Shown here piece after piece: positions 11,942 to 23,588 of a DNA stretch of 64,000 bases (position 1 is the first letter of the stretch; every line of letters begins with the position of its first letter). Both the position numbers and the translations under genes were made by a program. Location: contig JAPDRO010000016.1 of NCBI GenBank assembly GCA_030247885.1, positions 1 through 64,000 of the forward strand, written 5' to 3'. The notes under the pieces were generated by a model that saw nothing but the letters and a program-made list of their open reading frames with translations, made no database searches and was not told the origin of the DNA. This DNA is from Taxawa tesnikishii (nom. ined.). Lineage: Eukaryota; Ascomycota; Dothideomycetes; Dothideales.

Positions 11942-13092
11942 CTAGGTCAAAAATCCGTCAATCCTCAACCGCTGTTCACCCCTCTCCCTCCGTCTTCGAT
12001 CCGCCATCTGCAGCACCTGACCATCCAAAGCCCACCACCATTTCTGCACAAACTCTGGCTGCACTTCCCAAGCCTTCTCGTCTAGGGGATTAGGACCCCA
12101 AATCCTCACGCCTCCGTCTTCTATGTCATGTGCAAACTTCATGAGATTTACGCGTTGGCCGTCGGAATGTATTGGCCGGTCAGACTCCGGCAGGCTGAAG
12201 GCAGTGATCAGTTTTGTCCGTACAGCTGGCCAGGGAAGGAGATCCAGTACAGGGCTGTGCGGGATTGAGAACTGAGTCGGCGTCGGCCGGAAATTCGGGG
12301 TAGAGAGGAAGTCCAACCGAGCGCGGATGGAGGCAGGATGTTAAAGACGCTGCAGGCGGTCGCGGACCAAATGATCGAGTCGCAATGCAAGAGCGATGCG
12401 ATCTCTCGGGAGGCACGGAAGAGGGAGATTTCGGTGACATGGAGGTGGTGGTCTAGGCTTAGGGTCGCGGCAGGTCGGACGGACGTTAGGGTCTGTGACG
12501 GCAAGGGTGTTGGTTCCGGTTCGCCGATGCCAGCAGTGGACGTCTCCATTGCCATGCCCAATGCTGCTGCGATAACGCACGAGCTGTCGTTCTGCAACAA
12601 AAGGGCATTGGAATTGGAGGGGTGGCGCATACGCGGTCATTGCCGCTCTGCTGGGGACCGAGCGGCATCCAGAGCGCTCTGAAATCAGGAGATGTTACAA
12701 CTGGTAGCTCGAAGTCGTTTCCGAGGCCAAAGCCGGAGAGCGACCTTCGGGAATCACCATCTGGGTTGGCGCTTGCTACGTCTGCATTCGCATACGTGTC
12801 GTCGCGGCAGACCATCGCAACGCTGTTTTCCTGCAAAGGGAACTGTTCATTTGGCGTCTTTGCTGCTGGGTCGCCTGAGGTCTGGAGTCGCTCGAGCTCG
12901 AGGTACCGCTGTCGTTTTCTCGCCCCTGTCACAAACGCTGAGTACAACGTACCAGTAAGGGGATACGATTGTATACTCACTGTAACGTCTCTGAGCTAGC
13001 ACGTTGAGCAGGCGCTTTTTCTCCTCCGCGTTTTGAGTAAGACTCTCATCAACCGCTTTCCTCCTACGCTGTTCCCTTATTGTGGCGTTCAT
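11942..13092 (-). CDS. bZIP transcription factor with DUF3425-like C-terminus
   Basis: ATG 13092 opens an exon ending in the first half of a basic region (EEKKRLLNVLAQRRY). A 55-nt intron (12926-12980; GTGAGT...GACAG) follows, and exon 2 continues RARKRQRYLELERLQ, completing a fungal bZIP basic region. The C-terminus, ending at 11942, has FRPTPTQFSIPHSPVLDLLPWP then RIWGPNPLDEKAW, the pattern of DUF3425 found after such bZIPs. Between them the frame changes near 12630, where a 41-nt intron (GTATGC...TTGCAG) would fit, and near 12340, where one extra C would give FNHPASIRARLDFL. The likely role is a nuclear DNA-binding regulator; targets are unknown. The second shift may be an assembly error. 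Confidence 0.72.
12926..12980 (-). other. intron inside the bZIP basic region
   Basis: Donor GTGAGT and acceptor GACAG, 55 nt. Removal joins TACA to GGGCG, giving tyrosine-arginine in the middle of the basic region, as the family requires. Confidence 0.8.
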
Positions 13093-14357
13093 CTTAGGTT
13101 TGTCACAGTGTTGACGTTATCGTCGAGGTCGGTATCAACGAATGATCGATACTAGCCGCACAGCTGTCGCGACGACCCGTGAAGTTCTGTGCAAGGAGGA
13201 AGTGAACATCCAAATTAAATTTCGATGATGGTTGTCAGCTCTGCCAAGAGCATAACGTTATGGTGGCTTGCAAGCTGGATGTACAGCTTCTGCTTACGAA
13301 TCGTTGTTGTGCATGATTAGCGGAAACCCTTCCGCACGTCATCAATCACGCATCTCCCAGATGATCAGCCAATAGTAATTTGATGTTCATATGAGAGACT
13401 TGCATCACACTGCACTCGCTAATTGCCAGGTGCGAACAGAAATTGTATAGCTCCACGTTCGCACTCAGGTGTGGGTGGTGCATACTTTGCAGGATGCTTT
13501 CCCCACCTTTGATGTGAGAACGGACAACGGAAATTCTTGGTCCCGACGTCCGTGGCAGAATGCCTCAGCTTCCCTGCCTGCGCGTCATTGTAGTATTGCA
13601 TACCGTTCTGTATATCCTTCTGCGTATTACCATAGCACAGAAAGCGCTGTATGTACCTCTGTCGGTCCTCAACAATTTCCGTTGCCCAGCTAGTGAACCT
13701 CCAGGCCCTACAAGCTGCGTCTTTTGACCAACCACCCGTCTCTTCGGGAGTGTTGCGCCGGCCTCGTCTTTCGAAATCCCGCGCTTCCGCTCCCGGTTCA
13801 TACGTGCTTCGATCAAGATGTGCCTAGCAAGGAAGTACAGGATGATACCGTTGCCAGAATACGCGAAGATTGTGCTTCGTTCTTTCCTGCGATTCTGCCG
13901 GCCGTGTTTGGAGCACAGGGAAAATACCGACTGCCAAGGCTCAAACGAGAAGGTTCGAGGGCAGCATTGCCGGAGCGGACCCGTTGGATGTCGAATATTG
14001 AACCGAAATCATTACCAGTGTTAAGTTCACCGATGAGCTGAGGAGATTCGGAACTGAGATGGATATCGCGATGCAAGTTATCCAAAGAGTTGTGATCTGT
14101 CGTTGCCGCGTGATGCAAGGCCGGTGAAGATAAAGGAGCTCGTGGAACGGGTACAGGTCATTGTGCAGGGGAAACGCTGCACATGGCAAGTACGCGTCGA
14201 AGTCAGTCCAAAGGCTTCGCAAACGCTGACAACTCAAGGGCTATACCCAACTTATATGGAGAAATACATCGAGGACACTGTCCGCTTCGTGTAAACGGTC
14301 ACGAAATCGTAGCTAAGAACGAGATAACTTTGATGATCCAATTGCTTGGTCGGCGTT
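13093..14357. other. intergenic, no gene seen
   Basis: Several ORFs of 60-105 codons overlap on both strands, none with a recognisable motif or coherent continuation. It lies between the start of the bZIP gene and the end of the Zn2Cys6 gene and probably holds the bZIP promoter. Confidence 0.5.
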
Positions 14358-16344
14358 TCATGTGGGTCCTCCGATTTGCCATTCGGCCTGAAGATCAGTC
14401 CGGAGGTCCCGCACTGGCCAGCCGGTCCGGTTTTGGTGAGCACCAAGGAGATCCAATATGATTGTCCTTTTGTCGAGTCTTGGGTATGGAGGCCTGCAGC
14501 GTAGATGCATTGGGTGCAGACAATACTTGCTGCTTCGTCCCTGGTAGTCATCGCGATGCCGCAAATTGTGTCTATTGAGTTATCGAGCGAACGCTCCCGG
14601 GCGACGAACTCTTTCAATCCTCCGGCTGCTGGGCGGCATGCGAGCAGTAGGATTATGCTGAAGTGGTACATCTGGAGCGCCGAACCTGCGGATAGTGAGC
14701 AACAGTCTCGCCGTTCGATGCAGCAGTTTCTTTACCAAATACCGGCGGGTTTATCCATATGGGCAGTATTGCACTATTGACCGGACTTGGGGAAGGGAGG
14801 GGACGATAATGCGGCGTGAGATGCTGATACCAATCCTGCAACTTTGCAGAGAGTTCATCTGCCCGCTCCATGCGCGCTACTAGATTGACTTTGCCCGTCT
14901 CTGTTTCTTGCTCGGAACTGTAGTTGACACATTGTGCAAGAAGGTAGACGACCCTGGCCGCAATGTCCCAGTGGTCCATGGAACGGTAGGGTTTGGTAGG
15001 AACGAAGAAGCTGAAGACCCTCCTCCGCTCGCGAAAGGCCGCCCATACGTCCTGCCGTAACCAGGCCCACCAGATGGCCTGCTTAAGGCCGCCAGATTCA
15101 CCATTAATGTCTTGTGATCTCAGTATTGAGAAGACACCTTTGAGATGACGTTCCCAGCCTTTCCCGGCTCCATCGATCATCTCGTATGTCGAGATGATGA
15201 GGACTGTTGCTATCAACTCTTCGCTGCCAAGATACTCTTCAACTTTCATGGCTTGCTGAAGATACTGCAAAGTTTCATAGTAGTACTGGACAGCTTGGGT
15301 ACGATCTGGAGCAGGGGTAAGAGCGCATGGTTTGATGGACAAATGTCGTGCATCAAGGGCCAAGATAGCTTTCATCAGCCCTGGGTTATGCAGAGCCAGA
15401 TGAGGTACCGTTATCGCAAAGTGGCGGTGGGGATCGGTAAGATCGATCCAGAGACTAAGGTGCTCAACGAAATGCCTGAAGATCGGCATCTCTGAGTCAA
15501 GCAAGGTCACTGTCTCCTTTGGCAGCACGGTGGGAGCACCATAAGGAGGCGGCGAGAGTACTTGTCTAGCCGACGCTGACTCTTGCGTCGGGATGGTGCC
15601 GGTCACAAATCCATTGTTGGCCACTTCGGAAGGGGGAGCGGTCTGGAAGCTCCCCTGTTGCTGTCGCGAAGTGAAGAGGCTAGGCGATGGAAAATCGAAG
15701 TCAACGTCCGATACGTCCCCAGCTAGCAGGCCGAACCATCGCAAAGGTGCGACATTGGCGGGATAGATAATGGTTCCGCTCAGAGTAGATAACGGACTTG
15801 AAATTTGCGTTTCATCTTGCGGTGTAACCCAAGCGCTCTCGTCGGCATCAACGCGTGTCGACGATGCTGGTTCACATAGCTCGACTATGGATGTTCCATG
15901 AGCATCGTGGCTGTGAACGTTGTCATGTGCATGCTCCACAGTTCCTTGCTGATCCCTGTCTTGGACTTGTCGTACATCACCCGTCACAATCGAAGCTCTT
16001 TGGTCTCAGTCTCTGTGGAAGTGCTCTCCTGGCTCGAGTTCGTAGTATAGACACAGTGTCGGCTGCTCCTCCGGCAAGCAGAACAGATTGGGCGTGTTTC
16101 ATCACATTTCATATGCCGCGTGCGGCAGGTGGTGCTGTCAAATCAGTCAGAGCCTGGCTGGATGAAAACTTCGAGCGTATCAAATGGAATTCCTCGTCTT
16201 GAGTGCCCTTGCACTAGAAGGGTGTTGGATAGCATATGGCACGAACCATCCTGTAGTTGTTCGTAGTCCCTTACTCCGAGAAGGACGAGGTTTGCGCCGG
16301 CGCATCCGCGACGAACCATCACCATTGTCCTCAGCAGTCGCCAT
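14358..16344 (-). CDS. Zn2Cys6 transcription factor with fungal_trans_2 domain
   Basis: Three exons, about 608 residues. Exon 1 (16247-16344, from ATG 16344) is basic and ends in GGATG; a 112-nt intron (16135-16246) splits the zinc cluster after its first cysteine. Joined, it reads CTTCRTRHMKC then CSACRRSSRHC, a CX2CX6CX6CX2CX6C binuclear cluster. Exon 2 (14736-16134) carries the fungal_trans_2 region (PIFRHFVEHLSLWIDL; ALDARHLS; ELIATVLIISTYEMIDG). A 50-nt intron (14686-14735) leads to exon 3, with QMYHFSIILLLACRP, DDAAS-like and CIYAAGL motifs and the closing RTGWPVRDLRTDLQAEW. The frame is conserved only if one A is added at two A-runs (minus strand; plus-strand T runs 15999-16001 and 14468-14471). 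It is a nuclear regulator, possibly of the dehydrogenase/transporter pair nearby. Confidence 0.85.
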
Positions 16345-16579
16345 GCGTTTCACTACTTGCAACAGCCTTGCAGGGGTCTACCCCTAAAGGTTGACACCCA
16401 CGCGAGACTCACACGACACTGGGGAGAGGCAAAAACGAAGATGTTGTACGCGATGCGAGGCTGTGGGCAAGACGATTTCCCCGCACCTGCAGATCACGTC
16501 CCCGTCTCGAGGCACTATGCCAGCGGGAGTGGATCATTGACCGTTTCATTACGCTGCTGTATACCACTCCACCTCGTAA

Positions 16580-17500
16580 CATGCCTCTGGTGGCCGAACC
16601 GGATGACAAGATAGGCACGGTCGGCTATACAAAAGACCGTGGCTCATATGGAGGTCGATGTACCACATCCAAGACGAAACGGTAGACGACAATGCTTCAT
16701 GCGATTCTCGACAACAACCACACGATACGTATACTCCATGATGCAGAGGAAGAAGGCTACCGAGTTGACGCAGCAATCGCCTACAACATCGAACACATTG
16801 TTGCCTTTGTAGAATGGCTAAGGGGCAACGCTCTCCACTGATTATTTAGGTCTTTCCACGGGCCATTACCTTCTCCGACGGTGCTGCTCGTACGGGCAGC
16901 AGCAGACGCAGCAGCGCGTGCCTCCGTACCAATCGCTAACGGAAGCGGAACTGGGCAGGGTAGAAGGCGGTGTAGATGGAATTATAGATACAGTGGATCT
17001 GTCAGAACTGTTGACCACGCCGGCGGAAGCGGAAGAGTTCATTGATACCAATATCGACTTTCTGGCTCCGGCATTTGGGACGTGGTTCCTCTTGTAAAGG
17101 TTGATACCCTACAGTGAAGAACTCCAGCATCGACTGCCGCACCTTTGCTCTCATCCTGCAGGTAAGGATCCTCTGGAGATCAGCCCGCGAGCTGATGCAA
17201 TGGATACGGCCGGCACATTAGCGACATATTCACCGTGCAACGCGATGAGCAATTCGTTGAACAGCTTCTTCCGGGGCACCTACCATGATGTGTGAGAAGA
17301 GACGGAAGACTTGAAGGCGTGTGTATGTCTGGACAAAGCACGCCAACAAGGACGGTCACGACAGCCCGATCAGGTGTTCCTCCAGTCGAAGTCGTATACG
17401 GAAACTGGCCCTCAACCACGAATGTGCTTGCTTTCGAAAGGCACTGAGCTCTTTTGCAACGCATTTACGAAGGAGGTTAGCCATTAGCAAGGTTGTGCAC
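16580..17500 (+). pseudogene. unrecognised gene fragments, frame-shifted
   Basis: Plus-strand coding-like pieces follow one another in different frames: MPLVAEPDDKIGTVGYTKD near 16580; a 49-codon ORF from ATG 16691 (ILHDAEEEGYRVDAA, HIVAFVEWLRG); an acidic stretch at 16900-17097 (SLTEAELGRVEGGVDG, TPAEAEEFIDTN, ending GTWFLL); TFALILQVRILW near 17145; DIFTVQRDEQFVEQLLPGH near 17225; EETEDLKACVCLDKARQQG near 17300. Codon use looks like real coding sequence. I do not recognise the family. It is either a decayed gene or a gene with small introns plus base-calling errors. It sits between the Zn2Cys6 gene and the dehydrogenase. Confidence 0.35.
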
Positions 17501-17634
17501 GTCTTCTATTTCCTTAATGGTCTATACAGTCTCATCTGGACACCTACCTGACCATGAAGGGGCGCCTCCGAACGTCTAGCGACTATGCTACCTCCGACAG
17601 GCCTATCGCTGATCCTATCGTTCCAATCCGTCCC

Positions 17635-18621
17635 TCACCACGCGCCCACTATTCCTGCAACAGGAATGTCAATACCTGTGGTATAACTTGCCGTATCACT
17701 TAACAGATACACGTACGCACCACCCAACTCCTGCGGCAGTGCCATTCTTGGCATACCACCATAGTACTTCAACTTCAAATCGAAGTCCTCTGCACTCTCA
17801 ATCTTCCTCGTCATGGCCGTCCTGACAAACCCAGGCGAGACGGAGTTCACCCTGATGCCATGTACCGCCCACTCCATGGCGAGCGTGTGCGCCATGTTTC
17901 TCACCGCGGCTTTTGTCCCGCCGTACGGTGCGCTGGGACCGGCACGGTTTGGTCGGTACGAGGTCATGGATGCGGTGAAGATGATGCTGCCTTTAATGCC
18001 GAGCTGAGTGAATTTGCGGGCTGCGATTTGCGCACAGGAGAAGGCGCCGAAGACCTGTGCATCGCCCATCAGCAAACCATCCTATGCGTGACACTAGTGG
18101 GTGTAATCACGTTCAGGCCGAACATCTTTTCCACATCTTGCCTCGAGAAGTCCAGCGCCGGCTGATGCTTCGTCATACCCGCATTCGCAATCATGCCATC
18201 TATCCGACCTTCCTCAGATACAATTTCGTCAAGTGCCTTCTCGATGCTGGACTCTTCAGTCACATTTGTTTGGATGTACTTCAGATTCGAGTATTTCTTC
18301 CGCAGTGCGGCAAAGTCTTCGCTTGGGTCCATCAGGTCTAGGGAATAGACGGTCTTTGCGGAGTTGGCGAGACAGACTTCCGCGATTCCCAAGCCAATGC
18401 CTCTGTTGGCCTGTTTTTGTGAGCTCTACGGAAGAAGATGCTGTATGGATGCGGTGACCCACACCGGTAATCGCTACCACTTTCCCGCTCAGCGTAATCC
18501 TCCAGTCCTGGTCTGTCGGCGGCTGTGTCGAAAGATAAGGCATTGCTTCTCCAGCCATCTGTTCTGCGTGAATACTATGGGTCCCGTTGGCTGCCATAGT
18601 GGTCGAAATGAGAGGAGTCAT
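17635..18621 (-). CDS. short-chain dehydrogenase/reductase
   Basis: Three exons, 292 residues: 18463-18621, 18111-18410 and 17635-18054. Introns are 52 nt (GTGGGT...AACAG) and 56 nt (GTGATT...CACAG), both phase 0. Splicing restores the NAD(P)-binding motif TGANRGIG across the first junction. Further motifs: MIANAG (NNAG-type), catalytic Ser in FTASMTS, and YGGTK (YxxxK), followed by RVNSVSPGFVRT. This is a cytosolic classical SDR that oxidises or reduces a carbonyl/alcohol; resemblance to sorbitol/mannitol-type fungal SDRs is visible but the substrate cannot be read from the sequence. A second in-frame ATG at 18597 is also possible. Divergent from the transporter at 19312, so co-regulation is plausible. 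Confidence 0.9.
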
Positions 18622-19311
18622 TTACGGAAATGAATTCAAGTTAGAAACGTGCGAGAGGAGACTGCGGTAACACTTCTGATGAGGAAATGCGCTTTCGGAG
18701 TAGAATCGGATGATACCCCACCAGCCCCGCCATGCTTCGGGTGTCGTGCGCGATCTTACACATGCTTGTGATTGTCTGCCGGGACAGAAGGTTTGCTGGC
18801 TGCTCATGGTATGCGCGCCTCGAGGCGAGGGCCTCGTCACGGTGCACCAGCTGCTTCTCCGCATTTGGGTTGCCTCAACTTCTCGGTCCTTTTCCATTAC
18901 CAACTCAATCCATGCAATATCTGATAAGCCATCTTCTGATCAAGCGTCCTGCACGAGTAATGTTTCTAATTGGGCGCTGGCTCTGGGTAGTCATCACCAC
19001 AGCATGGTACAGAATCACACATCGGACACCGTAACGAGCAGTGGGGGACCGGGATGATCCACAGCCAGGACACGCCCATGCGTGAGCGAACCTGTGATCG
19101 ATGCCGCATGGTCCAGCCCCAAACCCTGGCACAGTGTAGCATCTGGGGACCCCGGAAATGGGCGGCTACGCCTAGATATCCGTCATTCTGGGGTTGGGTA
19201 CAACGTGGGGAAGTATTATTCTTCATCTGCCTCTATATCAAGTCGTCTTCCATCGTTCCTCCACCTTTTCTGGCACTTTTCCATCCCCATCCGTTTCGTC
19301 ACACCAGCAAT
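18622..19311. promoter_or_regulatory. divergent intergenic promoter region (dehydrogenase / transporter)
   Basis: 690 bases between the minus-strand dehydrogenase start and the plus-strand transporter start, with no gene of its own. The last 100 bases before ATG 19312 are pyrimidine-rich, as in many fungal leaders. No specific operator was identified. Confidence 0.55.
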
Positions 19312-20902
19312 ATGTCCGACATCATCAAGAAGGAAGAACTCGAGCACATCGAGAACATTGAGCAGCTTGATGAGTTGACTGTTCCTGCTTCGGAGGAGAA
19401 AGCTCTTGTCCGCAAGATCGATCTCTTCCTCCTCCCCTGCATCTGGTTGATGTATTTGCTCTCGTACATGGACCGGACTAAGTAAGGTGATTGGCCGCTT
19501 TCGTGTCCGAAGCAGTAGCTGACAAGTCGAAGCATCGGTAACGCGAAAGTGGCCGGAATGACGCACGATCTGAAGATGGATTCAAATCAGTACTCCATTT
19601 CCCTCGTGGTTTTCTTCGTCAGTTACGTGCTCTTCGAAGTCCCGTCGAACCTCATATTGTCGAAGACACGTCCATCGGTCTATCTACCTATCATCATGTT
19701 CTTGTGGGGCTGCGTCACCTGCTGCATGGCTGCAGTCACCAAATACGAACACTTGGTGGCACTCCGCTTCATCATTGGTATTCTGGAGGCCGGCTTCGCA
19801 CCCGGAATTCTGCTTATCCTATCTTCATGGTACAAGAAGAACGAACAATCTAGGCGCTATGCCGTCTTCATATCCGCGGCAGTGCTGTCAGGAGCATTCG
19901 GCGGTTTGATTGCAGGCGGAATCACGGGGAGTCTCAATGGTGCCCACGGTCTTGCTGGATGGCGATGGTTATTTGTACGTCCTCATCCCAGCAGTGTTTT
20001 GTTAGACGCAACCGCTGACATGCGCAGATTGTGGAAGGTGCTGCTACTGCCGGGTGGTCAATCTGCGCTCATTTCATCCTACTGGACTTCCCCGCCACTA
20101 CAAAGAAGTTCTCCGAGCGTGAAAGAGAGCTTGCGGTCACTCGCCTGGCGTTGGATCACGTCACGACCAGGACGGAAGATTTGCCGCGTCTGACATCGTT
20201 CCAAGCATTGACGGCTGCCTTGCGTAACTGGAGGGTATGGGTGCTCACTGTTGGATACATGGTACGTTCAACGCAGCTCAGCCAAATGGAGAGCCGGTCT
20301 AATATCTGTCCGTAGGTCATCGTTGGGTCTTCCACCCTATCGTACTTCTATCCAACCCTTGTTGCAGGCCTCGGATACACCTCACACATGGCCCAGTATA
20401 TGGTGTGTTGAACTCCCGAAGTCATAACAGTGTAATCTCCTCGCTTACCACGATACAGGTTGTCCCCATTTATGCCGTGGCCTTCGTTGCAGTCGCCGCC
20501 AGCGGCTACGCCTGCGACAAATACCCCCACCAACGTGGCGCCGTTATCGCCTGCTGGCTCACCGTCTCAACCATCTGCAGCGTCGTCGTATGCGCCGTAT
20601 ACAACTTCACGGCTCGATACGTGTTGCTGGTATTCATGGCAGCCGGGCTCTGGGCCTCCAACGGGCTCTCTTTGTCGTACGCTGCATCCACGTTCGGTTC
20701 CATGCAGCAGGAGACGCGCGCTGTGAGTTTGGCCTTCGTCAATGCTATGGGCAACTTGGCCCAGATCTATGGGAGCTATCTGTTCCCGTCAGATGATGCG
20801 CCCAAGTATTTGATGGGTTTTGGTGTTATCTCGGGAATGTGTGCACTCGGTGTGGCGACGTATGCTATTGCGCACGTACTCTTTAGGAGGTACGGGAAAT
20901 GA
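19312..20902 (+). CDS. MFS transporter, anion:cation symporter (allantoate permease/Dal5-like)
   Basis: Five exons: 19312-19481, 19533-19974, 20028-20261, 20316-20402 and 20459-20902; introns of 51-56 nt, all GT-AG, keeping one frame of 458 residues. The N-terminus is acidic and cytosolic, then KIDLFLLPCIWLMYLLSYMDRTNIGNAKVAGM, the signature opening of the ACS family. Loop 2-3 motif LSKTRPSVYLPIIMFLWG, then GILEAGFAPGILLILSSWYKK and GGLIAGGI match Dal5/Tna1-type carriers. Family members import organic anions such as allantoate, nicotinate, tartrate or pantothenate with protons across the plasma membrane. The substrate is unknown here; pairing with the SDR suggests uptake and first oxidation of the same compound. 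About twelve hydrophobic segments are present, slightly short for the family. Confidence 0.9.
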
Positions 20903-23273
20903 GGCGCGCCAGAAGGTCGCCGTTGTCTCTCGGGAAGATTTCATCTTGACATAGCATACTATGAGCATTTGTATGATTCCACCTCGTGACATGAGTGATT
21001 GCTCTTTTCTATGATTCGTCGAAAACGGAGAAGGTTTCAGCCTTTGATAGCCTCTTTTCATTCGAGCGCAACCAAATTTCACACCTCAAACCAATGCAGA
21101 GGCGATCAGAGCGGCGACTCCCTGCTCGCCGTCTTGCTTCCCGAATCCCCCCACCCCAACACCCCTCTTCTTCGTCAGATGACGCGTGATACGTCAGAAG
21201 AGCAGATCAATAGCGGGTCTCAAGACTCTGGACAAGGATAGAAGTAGTCAAGTCCGTGTGCAAAGCTCGAGAAAAGCTTCTAGCCCTCAATGCTGCCTTC
21301 CTTCTCGATTCACTCCTGGCCTTGAGCCACCGGGGAAACCGCGGACAGTCTGGCAGTCAAGTGACTGGTGACATCCTGGACAACTCAAACTGACATGGTT
21401 TGCGGAGTACCCCACGCACGCCTGACAAACGTTCACGATGATCCCTTATATCATGTCCGTGATGCTGCCTTAGCCTCCGGAACCTCCGCGGGAAAGATCT
21501 TGGCAGTAGGAGCGCAAGGACATAGAAGAGCTTTAACACGGACTATGTGACTCTCAGTAGTGTTTGACGTACCTCAACACAATCCGCCGTGGTGTTTACC
21601 TCTTTGACAAGCTTGTCGTAGCGTCTCTTGGCAACCTCAGTATCCTTCAACCTCTTGCCGTAGAAAGTCTCTATGATGTGCTTCTCGGCTTGCGGCTGAC
21701 TCTGACATGCGGGGCCCAGCAGTTATCCCGCCATTCTGTTCTTGTGGTCCCTTCCAATTGATGGTCTTATTCCGGTTCATCGAACGCGATCTGCAAGGCT
21801 CCTAGCTATGGAACCTGTGACTGTCACACTGGCGTACCAAGTTTTCCCCTAGTCGCTCCTTGATTGAGCGGCACTTCCGTAAGCCGAGTGCGCCCTGGCC
21901 CCGTGGTTGATTATCGCTGTCCCCGTTGCATGGAGTGCATGCGTAAAATAAAGTCCTTTACCTGGTGCAGTTCGCTGGACAGGTATGCTGGGCTTAAAGA
22001 TCATTATGAGGTGAGCGGTTGTTCAACATCTCTGAAATTGGGAAGTGATTCGAGGCCGGTGCCATGGGTCTTTGAAGGTTGTTTGATTGGATTGCTTGAT
22101 CCCGTGTCGCAATGCAAAACAGCGATTGAGAGGACAAGAGGGCAACCTTGATATGGCGTAGGACTAGGCGCATCAATGCCAGTAATGTGCTACAGTAAAG
22201 GAACGCTCTTGAACCTGACCCATCACCATAATCAAGGTGAACGCTCACACGTCGTGGATTTACCCCTCGCGAGATTTGGGCACTGGAAATTTCTCCCTTC
22301 TGTGGCCCGATGGATCAGCTTCATTCGTTGACTTGTGAGGACGTAGCGAGAATGGTAAGTTCAGGGGGATGACAGTAGAGCAAATGATCCGCTGTTACGT
22401 TGGACATGAGGTATGATATTGACGCGTCCAAACATATCATGTTGGGGTGCTACACTATGCATTAGCTGTCCTCCAGATGACGGGGTCACGGAGAGGCACT
22501 CAAACTTGCATGCGTTAAAACGCGAGACAATGCAGGCAAAATGGCTACCCTAACCTAGTTTTATGTGGAAAAAGATACTCCAAAGGAGGGAAAGTTGAAC
22601 ACGTAGGGTCGGTAGCAGAGAGATGGCGGTTGGAAGGCGGTATTGCACATCTTAGCATGCAGTTTGAGACACTATGCGATTCCCTGTTCTTGGCTAGGTC
22701 AGTGGGCACGGAAAGAGGAAGGCATTATTCTTGTAGAAGAGCGAGAGAGTTTCGGCATGGACTTGCTTGCAGGTTTGAGCGACGGCCGGCTGGTGATTGA
22801 CGATCTTGGTGATTTCAGGGGGCTCAGAAATGGCGAACGTCTAAATGTCTTCGCGGAGCTCGGAGGAAAAGCGGGCAAAAAGTGAAGCGTCTATCTTGGT
22901 CCCAAGGCTGATAGCTTGCGGTGTGAAGATGATTGTACCAAGGCAAGATGTCTACCGACGATGAGGCAAGGGAGCAAGTTCTACGCAGCGGGGATGGAGT
23001 TTGGGAGACAATGAGACGAGAGGAACGCGAAGCGAGCACATTTGCCAGCTATCACATCACAATGAGCCCCTCCCAAACTTCAACTGATTGCTGTGTAGAC
23101 CAATCAGTATGTGGCAGAAGTAACTTCTTGCGTCCACTTTTGAAAGCCCCTCGATGCCAGAGAGCTGTAATCCATCCGTACAAGTGTTGTTCGTATCTCC
23201 TTCCCCTCAAGCCACAAACCAGGTTTGCCTCGACATAACACTTTCCAAAGATCCGACGATAGTCCGACCCGGC
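20903..23273. other. intergenic, no gene seen
   Basis: 2.4 kb of normal composition with only short overlapping ORFs on both strands and no recognisable protein motif, tRNA or repeat. The first part is the 3' flank of the transporter. Confidence 0.5.
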
Positions 23274-23588
23274 TCAACTTTCAAAGAAGGCGCTGTCCTC
23301 GTCGAGCAACGCCAGATCCATGTTCTTGTCGGCGATGTTCTCCATTCTGCCTCCATCGAGTGGGTCCAGATGAGGACTGACGGTACAATCAATGAGGTAT
23401 TGGTGGAGGGCAATCTTGTACGCGCTTGCGCCGATAGCGGACATGATTAGGTGCCCCTGTCTGGAGTACTTGATGGCGACGTTGTTGTTGGAGCCTAGTG
23501 CGGCAAGCTCGCGTAGGACAATCCTTGGGTTGAAATTGGCATCAACTGATCTCGTGATGCAAAAGTATATTTGAGGTGCTGAATGCAC
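23274..23588 (-). CDS. unrecognised ORF, possibly a gene fragment
   Basis: A 104-codon minus-strand frame (IVLRELAALGSNNNVAIKY, HLIMSAIGASAYKIALHQY, NMDLALLDEDSAFFES) has coding-like composition. In a shifted frame the strand continues with VGLSSDLWKVLCRGKPGLW. The plus strand is also open over part of it, so the strand is not certain. Not recognised; it could be the core of a decayed gene. Confidence 0.25.
   Translation of the reverse strand: MHSAPQIYFCITRSVDANFNPRIVLRELAALGSNNNVAIKYSRQGHLIMSAIGASAYKIALHQYLIDCTVSPHLDPLDGGRMENIADKNMDLALLDEDSAFFES

Noticed and set aside
13813-14237. Possible membrane protein on the minus strand (TLWITCIAISISV)
   Set aside because: A single hydrophobic stretch only; the neighbouring frame once thought to be its signal peptide (14671) is the third exon of the Zn2Cys6 factor.
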